Assembly (NCBI GenBank): GCA_000496135.1
Contig: KI542675.1
Coordinates: forward strand, 124,001-188,000
Origin: Thermoplasmatales archaeon E-plasma
GTDB lineage: Archaea; Thermoplasmatota; Thermoplasmata; Thermoplasmatales; Thermoplasmataceae
Length of the DNA stretch: 64,000 nt
Reading direction: 5' to 3'
Each line of letters starts with the position of its first letter. The stretch's first letter is position 1. Positions 43,935 to 54,445 of this stretch are shown here, one piece after another. Below the pieces are notes generated by a model. The model saw only the letters and a program-made list of their open reading frames with translations, did not search any database and had not been told where the DNA came from. Position numbers and translations under genes: made by a program.

Positions 43935-45155
43935 TCAACAGAACTCTATTCCATTCCTAAAGACTGAACGAAGAATCCCGTCGCCCCATCTATACGGCAG
44001 TTCAGATGGATCATGGATATCAAACATCGAAAAATTAGCTTTTTTTCCAGGTTCGATAGTTCCCATTCTATCAAGGAGGCCAAGAGATGAAGCGGAATTT
44101 ATGGTTGCAGCATTAATTGCCTCGTTGCATGTCATTCCACAGTTTTTCACCGCCAGATGAATCGCAAAAAGCATGTTGGGAATAGGAGATAGAGGAGAAC
44201 AATCGGTTCCAAGGGCAACTGGAACATCCCGGTCAATGAAATTTCTCGCATTGGCAAACTTCTCGTTCAGTGAGAATGCAGTTATGGGAAGCAATGTAGC
44301 AATCACGCTATTTCTTTTCATGGTTTCAATTCCATTTATATCTGTTTTCAGAAGATGATCTGAAGAAATTATCTTGTGTTTATCGGAAAGCTTCAGGCAT
44401 CCAATATTTGAAATTTCGTCTGAATGGACTCTTATTTTGATCCCAAGTTTATCGCATTCATCAAAAAACCTATTGGTCTGTTCTGTGGAAAAAGCACCCT
44501 CGTCACAGAAACAGTCCCCGAAATCAGCCATCCCAGAGATTTCAGGAAGAACCTTTTCTATGACAAAATCAGTGTATTGATCACCATAAAATCCCGGGGG
44601 AATGGAATGCATACCAAGAAATGTAGTAACCACATCCACAATATTCATCGACTTTAGTTTATGAGCAGCATTGAGTATTGCCTTCTCTGTATCAAGATCC
44701 AATCCATAACCTGATTTAATTTCAATGCATGTAACCCCGCTTCTGATCTCCTGCTTTATCCGGCTCATGGAAGCTTCAAGTATCTGCTCAGAAGTTTTGC
44801 CTCTGGTATCCCTGACTGTTTTCAGAATTCCATTTCCCTTCTTCAGAATATCCAGATAAGATTCTCCTCTTATCCTCTGATAAAACTCCTCTGTTCTTTC
44901 ACCGTAATAAAGGATATGTGTGTGCGGATCTACGAATCCCGGTAATATTCCAAGGCCGGAACAGTCTACTATTTCTGCATTATTTTCCCGGATGTACGAT
45001 TCCGCCACACTGTTGGGAACAATTGACTGGATATTTCCATGTTCTTCTATTATGGATTGTTCATATGAGATTTCCATCTGATCCTGTTCTTTTCCTCTGA
45101 GAGGTCCTCTGGCCCTTGTTGTTACAATGAATTTGGGATTGTAAAACACTTTCAT
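43935..45155 (-). CDS. hutI: Imidazolonepropionase (histidine degradation)
   Basis: A 406-residue amidohydrolase that opens 4-imidazolone-5-propanoate to N-formimino-L-glutamate in the histidine utilisation pathway. PGFVDPHTHILYYGERTEEF has the metal-binding histidines and the HutI-specific arginine region; EIKSGYGLD, FLGMHSIPP and GTDCSPLSP are further HutI motifs, and IEPGKKANF closes the barrel. No other hut gene is in the window. It is the third gene of a leftward group, ten bases after the peptidase gene. Confidence 0.92.
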   Translation of the reverse strand: MKVFYNPKFIVTTRARGPLRGKEQDQMEISYEQSIIEEHGNIQSIVPNSVAESYIRENNAEIVDCSGLGILPGFVDPHTHILYYGERTEEFYQRIRGESYLDILKKGNGILKTVRDTRGKTSEQILEASMSRIKQEIRSGVTCIEIKSGYGLDLDTEKAILNAAHKLKSMNIVDVVTTFLGMHSIPPGFYGDQYTDFVIEKVLPEISGMADFGDCFCDEGAFSTEQTNRFFDECDKLGIKIRVHSDEISNIGCLKLSDKHKIISSDHLLKTDINGIETMKRNSVIATLLPITAFSLNEKFANARNFIDRDVPVALGTDCSPLSPIPNMLFAIHLAVKNCGMTCNEAINAATINSASSLGLLDRMGTIEPGKKANFSMFDIHDPSELPYRWGDGILRSVFRNGIEFC

Positions 45156-45165
45156 CTTTCCACCT

Positions 45166-45882
45166 TCAAAAAATCACTCCTGAAAAATACGAGAGAAAAG
45201 TTAAGGCAACGCCTGCAAGTATTGGCAACATAAACGGAACCCGATACATGGAATATTTTTTATTTCCAAAAATTTTTGTAGCATATTTGATCTGGCTCAA
45301 ATCTTCCCTGAATGGTGAATATATGAAATACATTTTTCCAAAGGTCTTTTTGTTTATCACTCCCACAACTGGAAATGACAACGCTGACATAAAACCGAGA
45401 TTCATTACGAGAAGGAAGGAAAGAGGGAATATGGAGTTCAGGTATGAGTAATCAGTGGCTGCTGAAATGGATATTGGGGCAATGCTTCCCAGAATTGCAA
45501 TTATTCCCTTTATATCTCCAATCCCAAAGAGCTTTTCCGTATAACCTGACAGAAACATCAAAGAAAGAAGTGCAAGCGTGAATCCATAAAAGAATCCCAA
45601 GATGAAAATCAATATAATCGAGATCACGAGAAGGACAACCCCCAGAATAAGATAAAGGGGAATGTCCGTTCGGAGGAATGTGGCAATAAAGGCAAGTATG
45701 AAGATTACTATAAATATGAAAGGTATTGAAACCAAATAATCTATCACAGAACCTGTGGCAACAAGCGGTATAAATAGATATGATTTCACCGTCCTTTTCT
45801 TTACATCTGAAACTGATCCAAGGATCAGGCTTACGAGAGCAACTCCAATAACGGCAATCATTTCATATTCATTCAACGGCAT
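45166..45882 (-). CDS. Type IV prepilin/preflagellin peptidase (A24 family)
   Basis: A 238-residue membrane aspartyl protease with about seven helices that removes class III signal peptides from archaeal pilins or archaellins. The two catalytic aspartates are in SVSDVKKRTV (D26) and the GxGD motif GIGDIKG (D123). It lies 18 bases after the MBL-fold gene and 10 bases before hutI, so it is probably co-transcribed, although no pilin gene is nearby. Confidence 0.88.
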   Translation of the reverse strand: MPLNEYEMIAVIGVALVSLILGSVSDVKKRTVKSYLFIPLVATGSVIDYLVSIPFIFIVIFILAFIATFLRTDIPLYLILGVVLLVISIILIFILGFFYGFTLALLSLMFLSGYTEKLFGIGDIKGIIAILGSIAPISISAATDYSYLNSIFPLSFLLVMNLGFMSALSFPVVGVINKKTFGKMYFIYSPFREDLSQIKYATKIFGNKKYSMYRVPFMLPILAGVALTFLSYFSGVIF

Positions 45883-45900
45883 TTTATCAACACTCCGGAT

Positions 45901-46656
45901 TTACAGCTCGTAGCATGAAGATCCCGTATCCTGAAGAGTACATTCCATTGAGCTGTATTTCAGATTTCGGTTATCCATGTATGTCTTCACATGATTCAGT
46001 GCAAGCTCAGGGGTATTGTTTTCCCTGCTGATATGGAGAAGAAGGATCTTTGATTTTCCGGATGCAATCTTTGTCAGAGCCTCTCCAGTCTGCTCATTTG
46101 AAAGGTGCCCGTATGGCCCAAGTATTCTCTTCTTCAGTTTCTCATGGTATTTTCCATTCCGGAGCATCTCAACATCATGATTTGATTCCAGAGCAAGAAT
46201 ATCGGAATTTGACATAGGTTCAATCAGATCATCTGGAAAATGCCCCATATCGGAAAAAACGGATATCTTCTTCCCCTTATATTCAATAACGTAACCAACA
46301 GGATCAACTGCGTCATGTGGAATTTTGTATGATCTGATCAAAAAATTTCCAATGGCAGTTTCACCATTCATGCGGTAGTATTTTTCAACGTTAAGTGCAA
46401 GGGCCGTCTTTTCCCTGAGATAGATATCAGCTTTCAATTTCCTTGCAGCTGCGCTTAAACCGGAACTGTGGTCTGAATGTTCATGTGTTACAAATACAGA
46501 AATATTCCTTTCAGAAAGGCCAAGCTCACTCATTTTCCTCTGAAACTTTATGGCAGAAATGCCGAAGTCTATGGTTATAATGTCATATCTGTCCCATATG
46601 ATGGTGCAGTTTCCTCCACTTCCACTTCTAACAACACAGAATCCGCTTTCAATCAA
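45901..46656 (-). CDS. MBL-fold metallohydrolase (YycJ-like)
   Basis: A 251-residue metallo-beta-lactamase-fold protein. The THEHSDH motif (H58, H60, D62, H63), the GSGGNC opening and the late LLLHISRENNTPE segment match the YycJ/WalJ-type family of presumed nucleases or phosphodiesterases. Substrate is unknown. First gene of the leftward group MBL - prepilin peptidase - hutI. Confidence 0.85.
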   Translation of the reverse strand: MIESGFCVVRSGSGGNCTIIWDRYDIITIDFGISAIKFQRKMSELGLSERNISVFVTHEHSDHSSGLSAAARKLKADIYLREKTALALNVEKYYRMNGETAIGNFLIRSYKIPHDAVDPVGYVIEYKGKKISVFSDMGHFPDDLIEPMSNSDILALESNHDVEMLRNGKYHEKLKKRILGPYGHLSNEQTGEALTKIASGKSKILLLHISRENNTPELALNHVKTYMDNRNLKYSSMECTLQDTGSSCYEL

Positions 46657-46805
46657 TATCTCTCTCTATGCAACACACAATAAAATATTATTGCTAACTC
46701 TGTTTTATATTGCAGTTATTCGTACATCCTTTGGCATATAAAATAAAGGGGAAAAATAAACAGGTGGATAGATGAATTCAATCCACATATTGAAAGATAT
46801 CCGAA

Positions 46806-47162
46806 TTATTTCCTCAGGTTGCTGATCATTCTGTTGTAATCGTCCTCAGAAATCTCTCCTCTGGCATATCTCTCCCTTATTATCTTCTCTGCCTGACCGT
46901 AATTGGAAGCATGTTCGTCACTGTTGCTTCCCCTGAGCATCTCAAAGAAGAAGTATATGAATATAAGGACGAAAGCCGCTGATAGAACTCCAATTACCGG
47001 CATAAAAATAATCATTCCGGCATATCCTCCGCCCATCATTCCATATGGTCCATAATAGTTGCCGGAGCCGTTTCTCAGGAATATTGCGGCAGACGCAGCA
47101 ATTACAGCCATAACGACAATCAGTGCAAGCACAATCCACAATAAATTTTCTATTTTTTTCAT
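46806..47162 (-). CDS. SHOCT-domain membrane protein
   Basis: A 118-residue protein with two hydrophobic segments (about residues 8-28 and 48-74) separated by a glycine/methionine-rich loop (GPYGMMGGGYAG), and a C-terminal SHOCT motif (IIRERYARGEISEDDYNRMI). SHOCT proteins of this size often accompany copper-handling genes, and the Met-rich loop could bind a soft metal; here it is the last gene of the metal operon, 33 bases after the regulator. Confidence 0.75.
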   Translation of the reverse strand: MKKIENLLWIVLALIVVMAVIAASAAIFLRNGSGNYYGPYGMMGGGYAGMIIFMPVIGVLSAAFVLIFIYFFFEMLRGSNSDEHASNYGQAEKIIRERYARGEISEDDYNRMISNLRK

Positions 47163-47195
47163 GATTAATAATAATGCTGGAACAGTTCTTAAGGT

Positions 47196-47714
47196 CTATT
47201 TGAAACGTGTTTCATCGAGAATGATTTCATTGGTCACACCCTTTCTCAGCTTCACTATAATTCCCTTGTTTTCAAGTGCTGTGAGCGTCCTTGAAACGGA
47301 TGCCTTTGAACTGTTGATCTGTGAAACAATTGCACTTTGAAGCATTCTGTTTTCATTTGATTTCAGAAGAGATATAATGTCAAGTTCTGTTTCCGAAAAG
47401 AGATCATCGTGTATTTTTTCACCCATTTGAACCTCTTCCGGAGCTTTCCTTTCACCATAGTTTATGACCAGAGCTTTTTTACCCTGAATATTGCTTATAA
47501 GTTCAGGTAATATTCTCTTTAAGCCGAAAATTGAGCTTATGGATATGGCCACATTTACACCTAAAATGAGAAGGAAGAGAATCATCTGGATATTGCTTAT
47601 GATCCCTCCAAGATAAACCACCGCAGTAAAAATGGAAATAACCACTGCACTTATTATGACAGAGAGAAAAAGAGAAACCAGTAAGAATGCTGTCCGTCTT
47701 ATCTTTTCATTCAT
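47196..47714 (-). CDS. Membrane-anchored winged-helix transcriptional regulator
   Basis: A 172-residue protein with two N-terminal membrane segments (about residues 9-34 and 38-64) and a C-terminal MarR-type winged helix (ETELDIISLLKSNENRMLQSAIVSQINSSKASVSRTLTALENKGII). This helix-plus-HTH arrangement is common in archaea. Placed between the metal ATPase and the SHOCT protein, it probably regulates this operon in response to a membrane or metal signal; that is inference. Confidence 0.78.
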   Translation of the reverse strand: MNEKIRRTAFLLVSLFLSVIISAVVISIFTAVVYLGGIISNIQMILFLLILGVNVAISISSIFGLKRILPELISNIQGKKALVINYGERKAPEEVQMGEKIHDDLFSETELDIISLLKSNENRMLQSAIVSQINSSKASVSRTLTALENKGIIVKLRKGVTNEIILDETRFK

Positions 47715-47765
47715 GGAATTTCACTCACTTCTTTCCGACCTGCAGATCGCATTGCTGCCTCATAA

Positions 47766-48257
47766 TTACCCTTTTGCATTCAGTTTTCCCAGGGATCCGT
47801 TTATCTTCCCTCTGAGAAGAAGTGAATTCATCACGACAGATGAGGAACTCATTCCCATGGCAAGGGCCGAAAGGATGGGAAGGAAGGAATATATTGAAAG
47901 GCCTGCAAATGGCACAAGAACACCCGCAGCAATTGGAATAAGGGCTGTATTATAACCAAATGCCCAGCCAATATTCTGTTTAACCTTTCCTATGGTTCTG
48001 TTCCCTATGATCTTTGCATAAACGACATGCATCAGATCGTTGTTCAGAAGTATAATGTCGCCACTCTCTCTGGCAATATCTGTGCCTGATGCCATTGCTA
48101 TGCCCACATCAGCAGTTTCCAGGGCAATTGAATCGTTAATTCCGTCTCCGGTGAATATGACATAATCCCCTTTCATCTGGTATTCCTTAATTATTTCAGC
48201 CTTCCGGGAAGGCATCACCTTCTGCATGGATATCTTCAATCCCAATCTCAGAACCAA
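47766..48257 (-). pseudogene. Metal P-type ATPase, C-terminal part (after frameshift)
   Basis: Continues the ATPase at 48196-49830 in another frame. From VMPSRKAEIIKEYQ it carries the hinge motif TGDGINDS, the ALETADVGIAMASGTD segment and the last two helices. The join with HAE of the upstream frame is exact: family consensus HAEvxPxxKaeiI is restored if one G is removed from GAAGGTGATG (an extra C near 48218-48219 on the plus strand). Could be a real inactivating insertion, a recent one given otherwise perfect coding, or a sequence error. The ATG assumed at 48257 is probably not a true start. Confidence 0.8.
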
Positions 48258-49830
48258 CTCTTCGAGCCTCCCCGTAGGAATCGCCTGTTATCATGGATAC
48301 GCCAATGCCCATTGCCTTAAGCTGCTTCACAGCATTCGCTGCATTCTCTCTTATGCGGTATGAAAGTTCAAAGATTCCAGCCTCGTCATTATCAATCATA
48401 ACTGCAACAGTTGACCCGTTTTCTTTTTTCTTTCTGATTATCTCAATATTCTTTCCCTGAACCCTGCCTCTTATACCCTTTCCGGGCATCTCTTCCACAT
48501 CTGACACTTCAAGCATCTCCACTCCCTTTTCCTTTGCCATCTTTACAATTGCCTTTGCAACAGGGTGGTTTGATGAACTTTCAAGAGAAGCGGCAATTGA
48601 AAGAACCTGTTCCTGAGAATATGCAGGTGATGCAGTGAATTGAGATATTGCGGGTTCGGGTTCGGTGAGTGTTCCGGTCTTATCGAATATTGCCCTGTTT
48701 GCCCTGGACAGGCGATCAAGGGCACTGGAATTTTTTATTATTATACCATTCTCATATGAAATATCAGAGGATAGCAGCAGTGTAATGGGACCGGCTAGGC
48801 CAATGGCACATGGGCACGCGATGACCACAACAGAAACAAAGGCAAGAACAGCAATAACCAGAGGGAAGCCGTATCCAATCGACGACAGATAGAAGTACCA
48901 GAACAGGGACGCGGAAATTGCGGTCACAATAACTATGGGAACAAATACGGATGAAAAGGCATCTGCAACCCTCTGAACCTTTGCCCTTCCCGATGCAGCC
49001 CGCTGAATCAGTTCATATATCTGGTTAACTGTACTGTCTCTTCCGGTTCTTGTAACCTTTATTTTAAGAAGGCCATTCAGATTTTTAGTCCCGGAAGATA
49101 CCGGATCAGGTGCTTCTCTGGTAACAGGCTCCTGTTCTCCTGTGAGCATTGATTCATCTATGTCACTTCTCCCCTGAAATATTTCCCCGTCCACTGGTAT
49201 GATCTCCCCAGGCTTTACAAGTATGAGATTCCCGGGTTTTACCTGCCCTGTGGGAACCTCGGAGGTTTCTCCGTTTTCATTTATTATTGTGGTATTGCCG
49301 GGAATGATTCCAATAAGCTTCCCTGCTGCCTTATTAGCTCTTATTTTGGTTTTGTTTTCAATGAAATTACCCGTAAGGATAAGTGTTATTATGAAGGCAG
49401 ATGCATCATAATACACATCTGATGAAGGGATTGTACCGGGCAGTAAAGTGATATATGCTGAAAAGAAGAATGCGGTGAGGGTACCCATGGAAACAAGCAG
49501 ATCCATATTTGCCGTCCTTCCAAGAATTGAATGGTATGCACCATCATAGAATCCATTTCCGGAATAGAACTGTACAGGCAATGTGAGGAGAAGAAGAATA
49601 TAATTCCGGTCTGTGAATGATGATGGTACCAGATAGGTGATCAGGATAATTGAAACGGCAAGCGGCCAGCTTACAATAAGCCTTCTTCTCAGGGTGAGGG
49701 CAGCCTTTTCCGGTGATTCATATTTATACTGGCATTCTTTTGAGCAGAAAAGGTATTTCTGGCCGTCCTGAACTGAGTAAATTGAGGAATCGTCCGGTAC
49801 ATACATGCCGCAGACGGGATCTGTTGGCAT
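48196..49830 (-). pseudogene. Metal (Cu-type) P1B ATPase, N-terminal part (before frameshift)
   Basis: A 544-residue frame of a heavy-metal exporter. An N-terminal YHS/TRASH finger (CGMYV at residues 7-11, FCSKEC near 29-34) replaces the usual HMA domain. Transmembrane CPC (VVIACPCAIG, about residues 339-341) indicates a copper/silver-type P1B ATPase. The actuator motif (MLTGEQEP) and the phosphorylation motif DKTGT (D near 383) are intact. Reading then shifts and ends GIEDIHAEGDAFPEG-stop, losing the hinge motif and last helices found in the adjacent frame. Operon with the YHS protein nine bases upstream. Confidence 0.85.
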
Positions 49831-49839
49831 TCAATCCAC

Positions 49840-49980
49840 TTATCTGCTGTGCTTTAAAGGATTCTTATCGAACTCTGCCTTGCACTGTGCACTGCAGAAA
49901 TAAAATTTCTTCCCCTGAAAATCGCTGTGGAACTCAGACGACTCTTTTACTTTCATCCCGCAAATTACATCTTTTGCCAT
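49840..49980 (-). CDS. Small YHS/TRASH-type metal-binding protein (46 residues)
   Basis: A short frame from ATG at 49980 to TAA at 49842-49840. MAKDVICGMKVKE, then GKKFYFCSAQCKAEFDKNP, is a complete YHS finger with C-x-M and C-x3-C metal ligands, very like the N-terminal finger of the ATPase that begins nine bases downstream. It is likely a small metallochaperone or sensor feeding metal to the exporter. The gene is short, but motif completeness and operon position support it. Confidence 0.75.
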   Translation of the reverse strand: MAKDVICGMKVKESSEFHSDFQGKKFYFCSAQCKAEFDKNPLKHSR

Positions 49981-50227
49981 GCATTTGTAATGCTCTTGAC
50001 ATTCTTAAGGCTTGGCAACTGATCTGACATTTAATACGGGAGCCTGCAAGATTGTTTTTTAACAATTAAAAAGCTTGGCTCTTCAGAGGTAAGGAAGATA
50101 CCAGAATCATGAAGAGATTAATTTTTCAGTTAGAGGGGAATTTGAGTATATAGAACGGAGATTCAAAGTGAACATTTATTAGTATTCGTATTTTTCAGGA
50201 TTGATTCAATAATGTATTCAACAGCAA

Positions 50228-50443
50228 ATGAAATCGGAAGAGAGAGAGGAAAGATATAGAGCAATCAAATTCCTTGCAATCATTGCAATTACAGCAATGA
50301 TGGCTATTCCCATCATTCAGCATATTCAGAATGAATATGCATCCACACCGGTGGAATCATATTCATATTACAACGGAACTTCCATGAGAATATGGGAAAG
50401 CAATCGCGCAGAAATAGCCTGTTTTCCTACTTCTGTCGTTTAA
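50228..50443 (+). pseudogene. Truncated small membrane/secreted protein, cut by IS1634-like remnant
   Basis: The first ~55 residues look natural (charged MKSEEREERYRAIKF, one hydrophobic segment to about residue 31, then an exported Tyr/Ser-rich part). The last residues (CFPTSVV) come from sequence overlapping the transposase end, so the original gene was probably longer and lost its 3' part when the element inserted. Family unknown. Confidence 0.45.
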
Positions 50444-51583
50444 GTTCCAGTTTCTTTCTCGTGGTTACTTGAATATTGGTGTGTGGGATTGCCTCCGGGA
50501 GTTTTATAGAAAGTGCATTGAGGAGTTTTGATCCTATATCCCTAGCTTGTGGTATCTGATTATATTTAACTGCACCGACCTGGATCTCCATGCTGTTTAT
50601 TGATGAGAGTGCACTGATTCCCTCTTCAGCGGTAACATTGAGATCATTCCGCTTCTCCCTGAGATGTTTTTCAATGATGTATGAAAGCATGGCAATGAAC
50701 ACATGTGCTCTTGTTCGTGGTTTCTTTCTCACATGTACCGGACGTAATTCTATTGTATCTGATTTCATTGTTCTGAATGCCCATTCCACGTTTGCAAGAT
50801 CTTTATACCTCTGGTGGATTGTATCCATGTTTACCTGATCAACCGGAAGGTTTGATCTGATGACATAACAGCCGTCAAGGTGTGATTCCTCCTTCAGTGC
50901 TTTTTCATTTATCGTTACTGTCAGTACACGATCGGTGACTTCTATTGTAATGAATCCGGACACATTCAGTTTTTCGATTCTTTCACTGACAACAGCAGTG
51001 GCTGTTGTGATTTCTGCCTTTGGATGTTCTGACAGGTATCTATTCCTGTCATCGGTTATACTCCTGATCTTTTCGATCTTTCTGTTCCTGCTGTCCTGAA
51101 TCTCCTTTGCTCTTACGGGATTCCTGCGTAATATATACCTTGTGTTTTCATGTACGATCTCACACAATTTCTCAGTGAATAATTCTGTCTGGATCACTCC
51201 ATTTTTCAGGAGTGTTTCCATCTGTGGTTTTGTTGTTGCTGTTATGTAATAGAACTTCTCATTATCCAGATCAGCAATCTGTTCAGCCTTGATCATGCCG
51301 CGATCACCCACCATGGTTACCGATTCACATTCAAATTCATCTGCAAGCTTCCTTATCTGTGATGTGAATGTTTTCACATCGTTTGTATTTCCCTGGAACA
51401 CCTCTATGGATATTGGTCATCCATTGTTATCTGTGAGGAGACTGATGACAATCTTTACCTTTCCTCTCTTTTTATTACGATTATATCCGAAATCTGCTTA
51501 TTCATTATTCATACCCTCAAGGTATGAATAGGTTACATCATACAGATATAGAGCAGTTTTCTATTCTTTGTATGGCAACTTCC
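50427..51583 (-). pseudogene. IS1634-family transposase remnant
   Basis: The longest intact part is 324 residues (50427-51401, starting FQGNTNDVKTFTSQI), including VGDRGMIKAEQIADL (second catalytic region) and RYKDLANVEWAFRTMKSD (catalytic-glutamate region) of the IS1634/IS4-like family. The frame continues upstream with in-frame stops: ADFGYNRNKKRGK and LYLYDVTYSYLEG are recognisable before them, with TGA after DNNG, and TAA after MNNE. The N-terminal third is missing. So the element is dead but fairly young. Confidence 0.82.
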
Positions 51584-51883
51584 CTGAAATAAAGAAGGAT
51601 CTGTGGAAAGGAAAGTTCAGTTCGACTTCATACTCTTTGTGACATCCGGTCAGGTTACGCTTGACGTTTTGAAAGGATACGTGGATTTACCGGGGGTAAA
51701 ACGGAATGGGAACGTATAGGTTTAGGATCCACCTCACAGGCAAACAGCATAGATTCCCCTTTGAATTTCTGCCTTGAATTAATCGCCTGCATTTCTATAT
51801 AAGATATCTAAATAACGGCAAACAATCATCGAAAGTCTCACATTAGATAGATATACTTTTATAGAAACGCTATATATACAACA

Positions 51884-53194
51884 GTGGACATTGCAGAATT
51901 CAAGAAGGTGATTCAGAATCAGGAGGGCGAAAGGGATTCGATGCTCAAAGATCCAGATTTGATAAACAGGGAGGTTGGAACCGATCTTGTAGAAAAAAGC
52001 TTGAAGCATCCAAATATAATTGCAATTCTTGGTATTAGAAGATGTGGAAAATCCACTCTTTCATGGATATTACTGAAAGACCGTAAATATGCGTATATAA
52101 ATTTTGATGATGAATTGCTGTACGGGATAAAGGTCGATGATTTTGATAGACTGTTGAAAGCCTTTTATGATCTTTACGGGGAGGATTTGCAATATTTCTT
52201 ATTGGATGAGATCCAGAATGTGAAAGGGTGGGAATTATTCGTAAGCAAGCTTGGAAGAACGAAAAAGGTCATAGTAACCGGATCCAATTCAAATCTACTG
52301 AGCGGTGAACTGGCCACACATTTGACAGGCCGTTACAATTCTATTACACTTTTCCCTTTCAGTTTCAAGGAGTTTCTCGCATACAGGAAAGTTCCTGATG
52401 ATTATTTCTACGGTAAAGAATTTAGAACAGAGCGTGTGGCCAAAGCACTGAAGTATCTTGAGGAATATATTCAATATGGTGGGTTTCCAGAAGGTTATAA
52501 GTTCACGCATGATCGATTAAAATCAATCTTTAGAGATATAATAACTAAAGATGTTACCAGACGATACAGGATAAAAAACATAGAATCCATAGAATCTTTG
52601 TCTAAATACCTGATTTCGATCTATTCCAATGAGATATCGTTTAGCAGTTTAAGAAACATAGCAGGAATTAAAAAAATTGAAACCGTGAAAAATTATCTAA
52701 CCTACCTGGAAAATTCTTATCTGTTCTTTCTTATGGAGAGATTCTCATTTAAGCTGAAACAGCAGGTGATAGCGCCGAAGAAAATTTACTGCATTGATAC
52801 CGGTATGATAAATGCAATGACAGTAGGCAATTCCAGGAACATAGGAAGATTGATGGAAAATCTTGTAGCAGTAGAACTGTTAAGGAGAAAAAACTACAGC
52901 AATGATATGATTGAAGTCTACTACTGGAAGGATCACAATAATCACGAAGTGGATTTTCTCATAAAGGCGGGCAAAAATGTTGTGGAATTAATACAGACCA
53001 GTTACGTGAGCGATCTGAACCTGATTAACAGGAGAGAAATTGACAACCTCATAAAAGCATCTGAGGAACTCCACTGCAATAATCTGTCAATAATAACGTG
53101 GGACTATGAAAGTGTCATAGAAAAAGAAGGAAGGGAGATCACTTGCATTCCTCTCTGGAAATGGCTAATGGGAACAGCGTTATCATCTTCCTGA
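51884..53194 (+). CDS. AAA-type ATPase with DUF4143-like C-terminal nuclease fold
   Basis: A 436-residue P-loop protein of the archaeal ATPase/AAA_14 group. Walker A is GIRRCGKST (residues 50-58), Walker B LLDEIQNV near 107, and TGSNSNLL the sensor motif. FPFSFKEFLAYR is typical. The C-terminal DUF4143-type domain has VEVYYWKDHNNHEVDFLIKAGKNVVELIQ, a PD-(D/E)xK-like pattern (E/D-x-D, then E). Such proteins are numerous in archaea and of uncertain role, often linked to mobile elements. GTG start at 51884 lies ~24 bases after CTTTTATA, so the transcript is probably leaderless. Confidence 0.82.
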   Translation: MDIAEFKKVIQNQEGERDSMLKDPDLINREVGTDLVEKSLKHPNIIAILGIRRCGKSTLSWILLKDRKYAYINFDDELLYGIKVDDFDRLLKAFYDLYGEDLQYFLLDEIQNVKGWELFVSKLGRTKKVIVTGSNSNLLSGELATHLTGRYNSITLFPFSFKEFLAYRKVPDDYFYGKEFRTERVAKALKYLEEYIQYGGFPEGYKFTHDRLKSIFRDIITKDVTRRYRIKNIESIESLSKYLISIYSNEISFSSLRNIAGIKKIETVKNYLTYLENSYLFFLMERFSFKLKQQVIAPKKIYCIDTGMINAMTVGNSRNIGRLMENLVAVELLRRKNYSNDMIEVYYWKDHNNHEVDFLIKAGKNVVELIQTSYVSDLNLINRREIDNLIKASEELHCNNLSIITWDYESVIEKEGREITCIPLWKWLMGTALSSS

Positions 53195-53796
53195 AATAAA
53201 GAGGGCGCGTGCAAAGCAATGTGTTTTGAGAATGGCTTTCCTCTAATAATACTTGAATATTTGATGTTTCATCCATAACTCCATTGCCACCATTCATGGG
53301 CAATTTTTAACATTTGCGGGAGAGGATTCTCCTTCAGTCTGGTCTGAAGTTTACTTTATAAATCCATTGGAACTTAAAGAGATCCATTTAAGTAAAATGC
53401 CTAATGTTCAAGCTTAAAGATTTAATAATTTACTCGCGTTTAATTCAATTAAAATATGTATAATTTTAATACGGGTAAAGCGTTAATCCAGTTCCAGAGC
53501 ACACATAATCAATTATTCTATTTAATATGTGATCAGAAAATGTTTTAACACCGGTTTATTGAAACTAACCCTTAACTTCGCCATTTTTGTGTAATAGGGG
53601 CACTTTTTCTCGCACTTTAATCTCAACGGAATGCCTGTTTAATGGCATCTATGCCATATTGGGAAAGACCTTAGATGTGCTCCCTTTATTACTTGGACAC
53701 TTATAAGAGACAATATATAGAACTAAACAGATATAAGAGGGAGTCCAGAGGGGTTTTTTGAACATAGTGTACACTCCAGAGATATGGTGATTTATA
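53195..53796. other. Intergenic stretch upstream of IS3-like remnant
   Basis: No gene or RNA supported. AT-rich with scattered stop codons in all frames. The last ~140 bases probably hold the left end of the IS3-like element whose first gene starts at 53797; its terminal repeat could not be defined. Confidence 0.3.
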
Positions 53797-54391
53797 ATGT
53801 CAGGAAAATTCACTGTTGAGCAAAAGTCACAGATTGTCATTGAATCATTCACGGTTACAAACATTGCTGAACTGTGCAGAAGGCATGGAGTATTCATTGC
53901 ACAGTTCTACCGGTGGAAGGAGAGAGTTCTCAAGGGAGGGAGCAATGCACCTGGATAAGCCTCAAAGGGAAATGAATACCGGAAGGAAATCGATGATCTG
54001 AAACCTCTTGTTGTGGATCAGGCCCTTGTCATATATGCTTTTAACGGAACTTCCGTTTTGACATGAAAACGCCACATTCCTATCCTGGGTTAATGTATGA
54101 ACTTTCAGGACTGTAATGCGATGAACCAGCAACTCCAAATCAGAATCGTTAAATTCAATAATGTACAGGCAGGTAATAATAACATTCTATTTTGATATCT
54201 TTAAGGGAGTCAAATCCGCTTCAGGAAGGTTCGTGGATCTTTATCACAGTGAAAGACTACATATACCCTATAATAAATTACTCCAATGAACTGGAACAAA
54301 AGACGCATGGAAGAAATTTAGAAGGCTCGAAATCGTAAGACAGTTCTGTCTCCTGTCAGGGAAACTGACCAATGTTCCCTGTATCAACTAA
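53797..54391 (+). pseudogene. IS3-like element remnant (OrfA with stop, fragments of OrfB)
   Basis: An OrfA-like frame starts at 53797 (GKFTVEQKSQIVIESFTVTN, then IAELCRRHGVF...QFYRWKERVLKGG: HTH of the IS3/IS911 type) and hits TAA at 53956. The same frame then resumes with NEYRKEIDDLKPLVVDQALVI, the leucine-rich continuation of OrfA. Near 54230-54391, LYHSERLHIPYNK matches the C-terminal end of OrfB. The catalytic middle is largely missing, so the element is a decayed remnant. Confidence 0.72.
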
Positions 54392-54445
54392 AAAATTGCA
54401 ATCTCCGGTTAAACTAATATACAAAAGTTGCATTGTTAATTGTAA

